Assembly: GCA_031289995.1 (NCBI GenBank)
Contig: JAITOI010000164.1
Span: 1 to 5,261, forward strand
From: Prevotellaceae bacterium
GTDB lineage: Bacteria > Bacteroidota > Bacteroidia > Bacteroidales > UBA932
Length of the DNA stretch: 5,261 nucleotides
Reading direction: 5' to 3'
Each line of letters begins with the position of its first letter. Positions within the stretch are counted from its first letter, which is position 1. Under the pieces are notes generated by a model. The model did not search any database. It was not told the DNA's origin and saw only the letters and a list, made by a program, of their open reading frames with translations. This document shows positions 1 through 5,230 of the stretch, piece after piece. Made by a program: the position numbers and the translations under genes.

Positions 1-104
1 TTAGATGACATTGGATGAAACGAAATGTGGGTAGAGCCTTGTAGAACGCTTAAATTTTGGTGCGGTTACCCTGCCCCTCAAAAAATCTGAACTCCGAAAT
101 TATG

Positions 105-112
105 TACCTTTG
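105..112 (+). promoter_or_regulatory. Bacteroidetes-type -7 box (TACCTTTG) for the deacylase-AEC unit
   Basis: TACCTTTG is a perfect match to the TAnnTTTG -7 consensus of the Bacteroidetes primary sigma factor. Transcription would start about 7 bases downstream, giving a leader of only about 10 bases before the ATG at 130. No convincing TTTG/TTG -33 element is seen at the expected distance. The stretch from 104 to 123 matches 18 of 20 bases at 3171-3190 in front of the symporter. The rest of 1-129 holds no supported gene. A reading frame entering from the left edge would stop at 16-18, but whether it is coding cannot be told. Confidence 0.7.
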
Positions 113-129
113 CCCCCCAAATTCAGACC

Positions 130-1347
130 ATGATGAAAAGCATTTTTTATTGTGCCACGAGCATGTTGATGGCGCTTCCGTTGGTAGGTTTTGCGAGGCA
201 GGAAAGCGACAGCCTGAGCCACCTCAAGCCCACCAGCTCGCAGCTCACAAGTCGCATATCGAACATCGCACACCGCATATCGAACGTCGAAAATAGCTAC
301 TGGTTCGAGGTGCAGGAGGAGGAGGGGCCGCTGCTCAACGCCACGCACGATGCGTCGGGAGAAGTCGAAGTGGCGGCCTCCAACTACCGCGCACACTCGC
401 TCAAATTCGCATGGCAGCTTAGCCCCGACCACATCTACAGCTCGCTCTACCGTATGCCGCTGCTGGGCTTGGGCGCCTACTTCGGCAACTTCAAAAATCA
501 GGACATCGGCTATCCGGTTGCGCTGTTTGCATGGTTCGAAATTCCGGTGCTGGAGCGCAAGAATTTTTCGTTCGGCTACACCGGAGGCTTTGGCCTGGCT
601 TGGGATTTCAACGCCTACAACGCGGAGATGAACGCCGACAACGTGTTCATCAGCACCACGCGCAACTGCTACGTTGACCTGTCGCTCTACGGCAGCTACC
701 GCGTCAACGAACACTTTGCAGTCGGCGCCAGCGTTGGGCTGAAGCACTTCTCCAATGGCGCACGACGCAAGCCCAACTACGGCATCAACATCGTTCCGGT
801 GGGACTAACGGCAAAATTTCAGCTCTCCGACCACAGCAGAAATGTTGGCCATCGCCCGCTCGACCTACCCAGCTACATCCCGTACTGGCGGCTGAACGCG
901 AAGGTCGCCTACGGCCTAAAGCAGAACAGCATTGGCTCGCCAACCTACACCAAGGGCACGGTGGGCATAAGCGTGATGCGCCAGCAATCGTACAAGTACC
1001 GCTGGGGCATTGGGCTGGAGGCCACGCTGGCGCTGGGCGAGGACGACCGCGGAAGCCGGCGCACGGGCTGGCGTGAGGTCGTTAGCCCCGCGGCCACGCT
1101 GTGCTGGGAGTGGGTGGTGGTGCCGCCAGTCGCCGTGCCCGTCGAGCTGGGCGCGTACCTGCAGCAGCCCAAGGCCGGCAACGGCGAGCAGCGCTGGTAC
1201 TACGAGCGCGTGGGCGTGCGCGCCTACCTCACGCAGCAGCTGTGGCTGGGGCTAACCATCAAGGCGCACGCCGCCAGCGCTGATTTTTTTGAGTGGGGCC
1301 TTGGCTTCGCGCTGCACAACAATACCAACCCACGAATGCTTCGCTAA
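130..1347 (+). CDS. PagL-like lipid A deacylase / acyloxyacyl hydrolase family outer-membrane barrel
   Basis: This 405-residue protein probably sits in the outer membrane and belongs to the family that removes an acyl chain from lipid A. Residues 1-22 look like a signal peptide: a basic start, a hydrophobic core and likely cleavage after GFA. A low-complexity linker (24-60) follows, including two copies of a RISN-containing heptad. From about 86 the sequence is barrel-like, with alternating aromatic and small residues. A glycine-rich stretch, LGLGAYFGNF (112-121), and a GGFGLAWDF segment (152-160) resemble Bacteroidetes members of the family. The diagnostic motif is HFSNGA at 206-211 followed by KPNYGIN at 214-220. 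By alignment with Pseudomonas PagL, H206 and S208 are the catalytic His and Ser, but the catalytic Glu position is N220, so lipid A hydrolysis is not assured. The barrel extends to residue 405, well beyond the roughly 150 residues of PagL. The start is the ATG at 130; a second Met follows at once. The stop is 3 bases before the next gene. A structural or porin-like role is the alternative. Confidence 0.8.
   Translation: MMKSIFYCATSMLMALPLVGFARQESDSLSHLKPTSSQLTSRISNIAHRISNVENSYWFEVQEEEGPLLNATHDASGEVEVAASNYRAHSLKFAWQLSPDHIYSSLYRMPLLGLGAYFGNFKNQDIGYPVALFAWFEIPVLERKNFSFGYTGGFGLAWDFNAYNAEMNADNVFISTTRNCYVDLSLYGSYRVNEHFAVGASVGLKHFSNGARRKPNYGINIVPVGLTAKFQLSDHSRNVGHRPLDLPSYIPYWRLNAKVAYGLKQNSIGSPTYTKGTVGISVMRQQSYKYRWGIGLEATLALGEDDRGSRRTGWREVVSPAATLCWEWVVVPPVAVPVELGAYLQQPKAGNGEQRWYYERVGVRAYLTQQLWLGLTIKAHAASADFFEWGLGFALHNNTNPRMLR
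253..294 (+). repeat. Two 21-bp tandem units inside the first CDS
   Basis: Units 253-273 and 274-294 agree at 17 of 21 positions and share the core cgcatatcgaac. They are in frame and encode RISNIAH and RISNVEN (residues 42-55), between the signal peptide and the barrel. The wording of the DNA (cat/atcg/aac/tcg) resembles short tandem repeats usually seen between genes in Bacteroidetes; that resemblance is from memory and is not checked. Confidence 0.7.
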
Positions 1348-1350
1348 ACG

Positions 1351-2316
1351 ATGGACGCACTTTTATTCAGCATCGGCTGCATAACGCCGCTGTTTTTGAT
1401 GGCGGCAACGGGCTACCTCCTCAAGGCGGTGGGCGTGCTCACGCCGCCTGTGGCTGCGGGCATCAACAAGCTGGTGTTTAATTTTGCGCTGCCGATACTG
1501 CTGTTCGAATCGGTGGCCACCGCTCGCCTGTCGCAGCTGTTTGCGCCATCGCTCATCGCCTACACGGCGGGGGCTACAGCCATTATTTTTGCGCTCGCGT
1601 GGCTCGGTGCCGAGCTGCTGTGCAAGGACAAAAGCGTCGTTGGCGTGGTGGTGCAGGGCACGTTTCGCGGCAACTACGCCATCATCGGGCTGTTCCTCAT
1701 CGAGAGCATGCTGGGGCATCGCGGGCGCGGTGCGATGGTGGTGGCGGTGGTGGTGCCGCTCTACAACATCCTGTCGGTGCTGGTGCTGTCGGTGCGCGGC
1801 AAGGCGAGGCAGGGCCTGCGCTTGCGCGATGTGCTGCGCGGCATTTTGACCAACCCGCTCATCATTGGCATTGCGTGCGGGCTGCCGTTTGCCGTTTTCG
1901 ACACCCCTGTTTTTGAGCTGCGCGAAGCAAAATTTTTGACCTCCACCATCGCCACGCTTGGCAGCATGGCCAACCCCTTAGCGCTGCTCAGCATTGGCGC
2001 GTCGCTGAGCGTGGGCGAGCTGAAATCTACCTGGCGCACGGCGGCGGTGGTGTCGGTAGTCAAGCTGGTGGTGGTGCCGCTGGTGTTCCTCGGCATTGCC
2101 TTTGCGCTGCGCGGTCTGCTTGGCTTCGACGGCGAAGACTTGACCATCGTGATGGTGATGCTGTGCGTGCCCACCGCCGTGGCCAGCTACATCATGGCCA
2201 CGCAAATGAGCGCCCACGCCAGCCTCGCCGCCGGCATTGTGCTGCTCAGCTCGGTCGGCTCGGTGCTTACGCTGGCGGTGTTTATTTATTTTTTTAGGCT
2301 GTGGGGGGTGATTTAG
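1351..2316 (+). CDS. AEC family (auxin efflux carrier type) transporter
   Basis: This is a 321-residue inner-membrane permease, the normal length for bacterial AEC proteins. It is almost wholly hydrophobic, with about ten membrane segments (roughly 4-24, 40-56, 66-90, 99-120, 127-148, 165-183, 198-219, 231-253, 264-284 and 291-316). Family signatures are NKLVFNFALPILLFES (39-54), the QGTFRGNYAIIGLFL stretch (102-116) matching the conserved FRGNxGxxGxPL motif, TNPLIIG (167-173) after a basic cytoplasmic loop (150-163), ANPLALLSIGASL (207-219), and MLCVPTAVASYIMA (270-283), which is close to the MPSATNSYxLA motif of the family. Family members export small carboxylates such as malate, or other organic anions, by a secondary mechanism; the substrate here cannot be inferred. 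The ATG at 1351 lies 3 bases after the stop of the upstream barrel gene, with no separate promoter, so the two genes are probably co-transcribed. There is no Shine-Dalgarno sequence, as is usual in the phylum. Confidence 0.9.
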   Translation: MDALLFSIGCITPLFLMAATGYLLKAVGVLTPPVAAGINKLVFNFALPILLFESVATARLSQLFAPSLIAYTAGATAIIFALAWLGAELLCKDKSVVGVVVQGTFRGNYAIIGLFLIESMLGHRGRGAMVVAVVVPLYNILSVLVLSVRGKARQGLRLRDVLRGILTNPLIIGIACGLPFAVFDTPVFELREAKFLTSTIATLGSMANPLALLSIGASLSVGELKSTWRTAAVVSVVKLVVVPLVFLGIAFALRGLLGFDGEDLTIVMVMLCVPTAVASYIMATQMSAHASLAAGIVLLSSVGSVLTLAVFIYFFRLWGVI

Positions 2317-2330
2317 TTGGAGGGTATTAC

Positions 2331-2400
2331 CACTCGCTTGTCGTCATTGATCCCCTGCTGCAAGTTTTTTGATAATTGCATCACTCGCTCGTCGTCATTG
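2331..2400 (+). repeat. Direct repeat of 19 bp flanking a 32-bp spacer
   Basis: The sequence cactcgcttgtcgtcattg at 2331-2349 recurs at 2382-2400 with one change (18 of 19). The second copy runs straight into the left arm of the inverted hairpin pair, so the first copy looks like a remnant of another such element whose hairpin has been lost or replaced. Confidence 0.75.
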
Positions 2401-2512
2401 CGGGCTTGACCCGCAATCTCCTTGCTAACCTACTCCGCATTCGTCGCAATGATGGCATGATGGGAGCAATTGCGGATCAGCGGAGAGATTGCGGGTCAAG
2501 CCCGCAATGACG
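2393..2512. repeat. REPIN-like inverted pair of 28-bp palindromic arms
   Basis: Arms 2393-2420 and 2485-2512 are perfect 28-bp inverted copies separated by 64 bases. Each arm is itself a hairpin: attgcggg, a 5-base loop, then cccgcaat (2397-2417 and 2488-2508). A further 6-bp pair, ctccgc (2433-2438) and gcggag (2480-2485), continues the symmetry inward. This is the architecture of paired REP sequences (REPINs/BIMEs) or of a small non-autonomous mobile element. It lies between the convergent AEC and hicB genes, so it may also stop transcription from both sides, although neither arm carries a U-tract. The 290 bases from 2317 to 2606 contain no gene; this element and its neighbours fill most of them. 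Confidence 0.8.
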
Positions 2513-2547
2513 GCGCTGTGGGAAGCGGACGGCAACCAACGCGCGTC

Positions 2548-2599
2548 TGGCGCACGGAGCACAGACCTCCTTCGAGGCACGACCTACACCCGTGCGCCA
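2548..2599. repeat. Inverted repeat with 10-bp ends just downstream of hicB
   Basis: The sequence tggcgcacgg at 2548-2557 is exactly inverted as ccgtgcgcca at 2590-2599, with 32 bases between. A small inner hairpin, cctc-cttc-gagg, lies at 2566-2577. It begins 7 bases after the hicB stop codon when read on the minus strand, so it could fold at the 3' end of that transcript and aid termination or stability. No T-tract follows. It could equally be another intergenic repeat unit. Confidence 0.5.
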
Positions 2600-2606
2600 T
2601 GCAGAG

Positions 2607-3002
2607 CTACGCAAAGCGCACCTGCTGTAGTTCGTGAGCAAACGAATGAATTGCCTTGTCCATTTTCATCGCAACTTTGGGTGACGGTTTTTTGAAACCG
2701 GAAACGTACTGCGGCAGCTGCGCTTGGCTGATGCCCGTCATCCGTTCAAGCGACGATGTGGTGAACACTGTGGCGTAGTGCGTCAAAAATGAAGGCGCGT
2801 CAAATTTATACTCAAATTCCACTTCGCCTTGTAGCGCGGGCGGCAAAATCGTGTTGTGTTTTTTGTACAGCTGCAAGCTTTCGTTCAAGCTTTGTTTGGC
2901 TTCTTCCACCGTGTCGCCCTGCCCGTAGATGCCTGCAACATCTTCTATCCATGCGCCGTATGTTGTGTCGCCTTTGGCAATAGTTGCTGTTAGCTTTCCC
3001 AT
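2607..3002 (-). CDS. hicB: HicB-family antitoxin with C-terminal helix-turn-helix
   Basis: This is a 131-residue cytoplasmic protein. Residues 3-48 form a HicB-like fold: a TATIAKGDTTYGAWIED strand pair, the GIYGQGDTVEEAKQSL segment typical of the family (24-39), then a helix to LYKKH. A linker rich in charged and aromatic residues (50-72) leads to an all-helical DNA-binding region. There, LERMTGISQAQLPQYVSGFKKPSP (85-108) reads like a helix-turn-helix of the XRE/Cro type, with the GxxKPSP turn. In HicAB systems HicB neutralises the HicA RNase and represses its own operon through this domain. No HicA is seen: neither strand has a fitting 50-70 residue frame in 3003-3236 or 2317-2606. It is therefore an orphan antitoxin, a regulator, or a remnant of a lost pair. 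The start is ATG at 3002, preceded by an A-rich stretch (caaacaaacataaaa), as is usual in Bacteroidetes. Its base composition looks more AT-rich than that of its neighbours, which suggests acquisition. Confidence 0.8.
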   Translation of the reverse strand: MGKLTATIAKGDTTYGAWIEDVAGIYGQGDTVEEAKQSLNESLQLYKKHNTILPPALQGEVEFEYKFDAPSFLTHYATVFTTSSLERMTGISQAQLPQYVSGFKKPSPKVAMKMDKAIHSFAHELQQVRFA

Positions 3003-3041
3003 TTTTATGTTTGTTTGATGATTAAATATCCATGTCCGCGG

Positions 3042-3055
3042 CCGTAAAAATACGG
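3042..3055 (-). promoter_or_regulatory. Perfect hairpin overlapping a possible hicB -7 box
   Basis: The sequence ccgta-aaaa-tacgg (3042-3055) is a perfect 5-bp inverted repeat 40-53 bases upstream of the hicB start. Read on the minus strand it contains TATTTTTA (3052-3045), one base off the TAnnTTTG -7 consensus. A palindrome overlapping a promoter is what an operator for HicB self-repression would look like. The assignment is inferred; no good -33 element is seen. Confidence 0.3.
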
Positions 3056-3171
3056 GAAATTTTTGATATTGATACTACCTGACAAAAAACATGACTCAGT
3101 TTAGCTAATCCCACACAGGCTGTCCCCCTGCCGCAAGACAACCCACCACCCACAAATGAAAAAATAATTCG

Positions 3172-3179
3172 TACCTTCG
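3172..3179 (+). promoter_or_regulatory. Probable -7 box (TACCTTCG) for the symporter gene
   Basis: TACCTTCG differs by one base from the TAnnTTTG consensus. Its surroundings (3171-3190) match the promoter region at 104-123 in 18 of 20 bases, which supports it as a real promoter. It would give a leader of about 50 bases before the ATG at 3237. No clear -33 TTTG is seen upstream. Confidence 0.55.
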
Positions 3180-3194
3180 CCACCCAAATTTTCG

Positions 3195-3235
3195 TTCGTA
3201 ATTCGTAATCCCTAACCCGTAATTAATTCGTAATT
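3195..3235 (+). repeat. Short cgtaat(t) repeats in the symporter leader
   Basis: Four copies of cgtaat(t) with a ttc or ccc lead-in occur at 3195-3202, 3202-3209, 3217-3224 and 3227-3235, ending one base before the start codon. Spacing is irregular. The repeats make the translation start region very A/T-rich and unstructured, which suits initiation without a Shine-Dalgarno sequence. Confidence 0.6.
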
Positions 3236-3236
3236 C

Positions 3237-5075
3237 ATGCTCACCACTCTCGACATCTCCATCATTCTGGGCTACCTCGGAGTCCTTGTGTTTATTGGGT
3301 TTTACCTCAAGCGACGGGCGCAGCAAAACCTGCAGTCGTACCTGCTGGGTGCAAAAAGTATTCCGTGGTACATGCTCGGCCTGTCCAACGCCTCGGGCAT
3401 GTTCGACATTTCGGGCACCGTGTGGCTCGTTGCCATCACCGTGGTGTACGGCCTGAAGAGCATCTACCTGCCGTGGGTGTGGCCGGTGTTCAACCAAATT
3501 TTTCTCATGGTCTACCTCTCGGCATGGCTGCGCCGCTCGGAGTGCACCACCGGCGCCGAGTGGATTGGCTTCCGCTTTGGGCGCGACCGCGGCGCGATTA
3601 CCTCGCACTGGATTGTGGTGCTCTTCGCCGTGCTCGTGGGCTTGAGCATGCTCGCCTACGGCTTCATCGGGCTGGGAAAATTTGTGGAGATTTTTCTGCC
3701 GCTCAAAACTCTGCTCCCCTTCATGAGCTTCGTGCCCGACGCCTACGTGCCGCACGTGTGGGGCATTGCGTTCACGCTCATCGCCGTGTTCTACTCGCTC
3801 ATGGGCGGCATGATGAGCATCGTGTGGGCCGATGTGGCGCAGTACGTGCTCATGGCTGTTGCCAGCGTGGGCGTAGCGGTCATCGCCACGCTGCACCTCG
3901 ACGCCGACGCGCTCTCCGCCTTGCTTCCCGCGGGCTGGCACTCGCCCGGCTTTGGGCTGACGCTCGACATGGTGTGGGACGGAAAATTTTCGGAGTTCAA
4001 CACCCGCATTGCCAGCGACGGCTACCAGCTCTTCAGCCTCTTCTTCGGCATGGTGCTGCTCAAGGGCGTGATGGCAAGCGTGGCGGGACCTGCGCCCACC
4101 TACGACATGCAAAAAATTCTCTCCACCCGCTCGCCCCGCGAGGCAGCGCTCATGAGCGGCTCCGTGTCGTTCATCCTCATGCCCGTGCGCTACCTCATGA
4201 TTACCGGATTTGCCGTGCTGGGCTTGGTTTTGTTCGACGACATCAAAGACCAAATCACCACCAACGGCGCGATAGATTTCGAGCTCGTGCTGCCTGCCGT
4301 GGTGAGCCATGCGTGGATTCCTGCCGGCCTAACGGGGGTGCTGCTGGCAGGCTTGCTGGCCGCCTTCATGTCCACCTTTGCGGGAACGCTCAACGCCGTG
4401 CAGGCCTACCTTGTCAACGATATTTACCTAAAATATTTTGCGAAAGATGCTGCCGCAAAATCCTCATCAGCCAGCCGCGCCAACGTGCTGGTGGGCGTGG
4501 CTGTAGTGCTTGTCAGCATTGGGTTTGGCGTGCTGGCGCAGGACGTGAACAGCGTGCTGCAGTGGGTTACCAACGCGCTCTACGGAAGCTACATTGCCGC
4601 CAACGTGCTCAAGTGGCACTGGTGGCGGTTCAACGGGCGCGGCTTTGCCTGGGGCATGGGCGCCGGCATGTTGCCCGCCCTCGTCATCCCGCTCATACCG
4701 TGGTTCAACGGCGTGAACCCGCTCTACTACTTCCCCATCATCCTTGCGTTTTCGGTGCTGGGATGCGTGGCTGGCGCTTACTCCGCGCCGCCCACCGAGC
4801 TGGAGGTGCTCAAAAAATTCTACGCCAAAACGCGCCCGTGGGGCTTCTGGAAGCCAATCCACGACTTGGTTGTAGCCAACGACCCATCGTTCCAAAAGAA
4901 CACCGCTTTTGGTCGCGACATGGCCAACGTAGCCATCGGCATCGTGTGGCAGTGCGCCCTGATTGTAGCGCCCATCTACCTTGTGCTGCAACAGTACTGG
5001 GCAATGGGCACGGCGCTCATGGTGATTGTGGTGGCCTCGCTGGCGCTGAAAAAGAATTGGTACGATAGGCTGTGA
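3237..5075 (+). CDS. Sodium:solute symporter (SSS family)
   Basis: This is a 612-residue inner-membrane protein that should import a small solute driven by sodium, with the LeuT-type fold. About 13-15 membrane segments are visible. The start shows TM1 (6-24), then the SYLLGAKSIPWYMLGLSNASG stretch, as in other SSS proteins (34-54, discontinuous first core helix), SAWLRRSECTTGAEW (95-109) and FYSLMGGMMSIVWADVAQY (185-203). The core helix LLAGLLAAFMSTFAGTLN (369-386) carries A376, S379 and T380, which align with the Na2-site Ala/Ser/Ser of Vibrio SGLT, so the sodium site looks intact. It ends in a loop, LNAVQAYLVNDIY. The protein is longer than the usual 480-550 residues because of a C-terminal extension: a cytoplasmic segment, PPTELEVLKKFYAKTRPWGFW (518-538), followed by two more membrane helices (563-585 and 587-604). 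I believe this is common in Bacteroidetes members. The substrate (sugar, amino acid, sialic acid and so on) cannot be read from the sequence. The start ATG at 3237 places TM1 at the N-terminus, and no earlier start fits. It is transcribed alone, from the promoter at 3172. Confidence 0.93.
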   Translation: MLTTLDISIILGYLGVLVFIGFYLKRRAQQNLQSYLLGAKSIPWYMLGLSNASGMFDISGTVWLVAITVVYGLKSIYLPWVWPVFNQIFLMVYLSAWLRRSECTTGAEWIGFRFGRDRGAITSHWIVVLFAVLVGLSMLAYGFIGLGKFVEIFLPLKTLLPFMSFVPDAYVPHVWGIAFTLIAVFYSLMGGMMSIVWADVAQYVLMAVASVGVAVIATLHLDADALSALLPAGWHSPGFGLTLDMVWDGKFSEFNTRIASDGYQLFSLFFGMVLLKGVMASVAGPAPTYDMQKILSTRSPREAALMSGSVSFILMPVRYLMITGFAVLGLVLFDDIKDQITTNGAIDFELVLPAVVSHAWIPAGLTGVLLAGLLAAFMSTFAGTLNAVQAYLVNDIYLKYFAKDAAAKSSSASRANVLVGVAVVLVSIGFGVLAQDVNSVLQWVTNALYGSYIAANVLKWHWWRFNGRGFAWGMGAGMLPALVIPLIPWFNGVNPLYYFPIILAFSVLGCVAGAYSAPPTELEVLKKFYAKTRPWGFWKPIHDLVVANDPSFQKNTAFGRDMANVAIGIVWQCALIVAPIYLVLQQYWAMGTALMVIVVASLALKKNWYDRL

Positions 5076-5077
5076 TT

Positions 5078-5117
5078 GAGGATTTGAGGATTTGAGGATT
5101 TGAGGATTTGAAGATTG
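5078..5117 (+). repeat. 8-bp tandem repeat (gaggattt) after the symporter
   Basis: Four perfect gaggattt units span 5078-5109 and a decayed fifth unit (gaagattg) ends at 5117. The tract starts 2 bases after the symporter stop codon. An 8-bp period is not coding, and copy number may vary by slippage. No rho-independent terminator is seen between the stop codon and the next promoter. Confidence 0.9.
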
Positions 5118-5131
5118 CGGCTATAAGTTTG
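5099..5131 (+). promoter_or_regulatory. Bacteroidetes-type promoter: TTTG - 21 bp - TAAGTTTG
   Basis: TAAGTTTG at 5124-5131 is a perfect TAnnTTTG -7 box. TTTG at 5099-5102 lies 21 bases upstream, close to the usual -33 spacing, and is supplied by the tandem gaggattt repeat. Transcription would start near 5138 and read rightwards out of the window, implying another plus-strand gene beyond the symporter. Confidence 0.55.
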
Positions 5132-5146
5132 CTGAGCAAGTCGTGC

Positions 5147-5230
5147 ATGGTAAAAAAACATATTGTGAAAACAGAAAAAAGTATCGTAAGAAAAGTGGTT
5201 TGGTGGCGTTCTCCGCTCGTGAAAGGATGA
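5147..5230 (+). CDS. Possible 27-residue basic leader ORF
   Basis: An ATG about 9 bases after the predicted start of transcription opens a 27-codon frame (MVKKHIVKTEKSIVRKVVWW, then RSPLVKG) rich in Lys and Arg. Its TGA overlaps the next ATG in an ATGA junction, the usual sign of coupled translation. It is too short for codon statistics to support it and no family is recognised, so it could be chance or part of an untranslated leader. Confidence 0.2.
   Translation: MVKKHIVKTEKSIVRKVVWWRSPLVKG

Noticed and set aside
100..747. 215-codon minus-strand frame opposite the first gene
   Set aside because: It is a shadow of the PagL-like gene, whose signal peptide, HxSN motif and promoter all support the plus strand.
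1284..1290. Run of seven T in the first gene as a phase-variable or frameshift site
   Set aside because: The frame is intact through it, and seven T is short for slippage-based switching. A similar run near 2289-2295 is also in frame.
2331..2512. CRISPR-like array
   Set aside because: Only two copies of the 19-bp unit occur, the hairpin arms are inverted rather than directly repeated, and there is no regular spacer pattern.
2489..2695. 68-codon plus-strand frame across the repeat island and the hicB end
   Set aside because: It runs through an inverted repeat arm and antisense to hicB, and the product has no recognisable features.
3105..4310. 401-codon open frame on the minus strand opposite the symporter
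   Set aside because: The product is His/Glu/Val-rich low-complexity sequence, the antisense image of membrane-protein codons, and it resembles no family.
3365..5068. 567-codon open frame on the plus strand inside the symporter gene
   Set aside because: It overlaps an unmistakable SSS symporter in another frame. Its product is rich in Arg, His and Ala with no membrane or domain pattern, as expected from GC-rich shadow frames.
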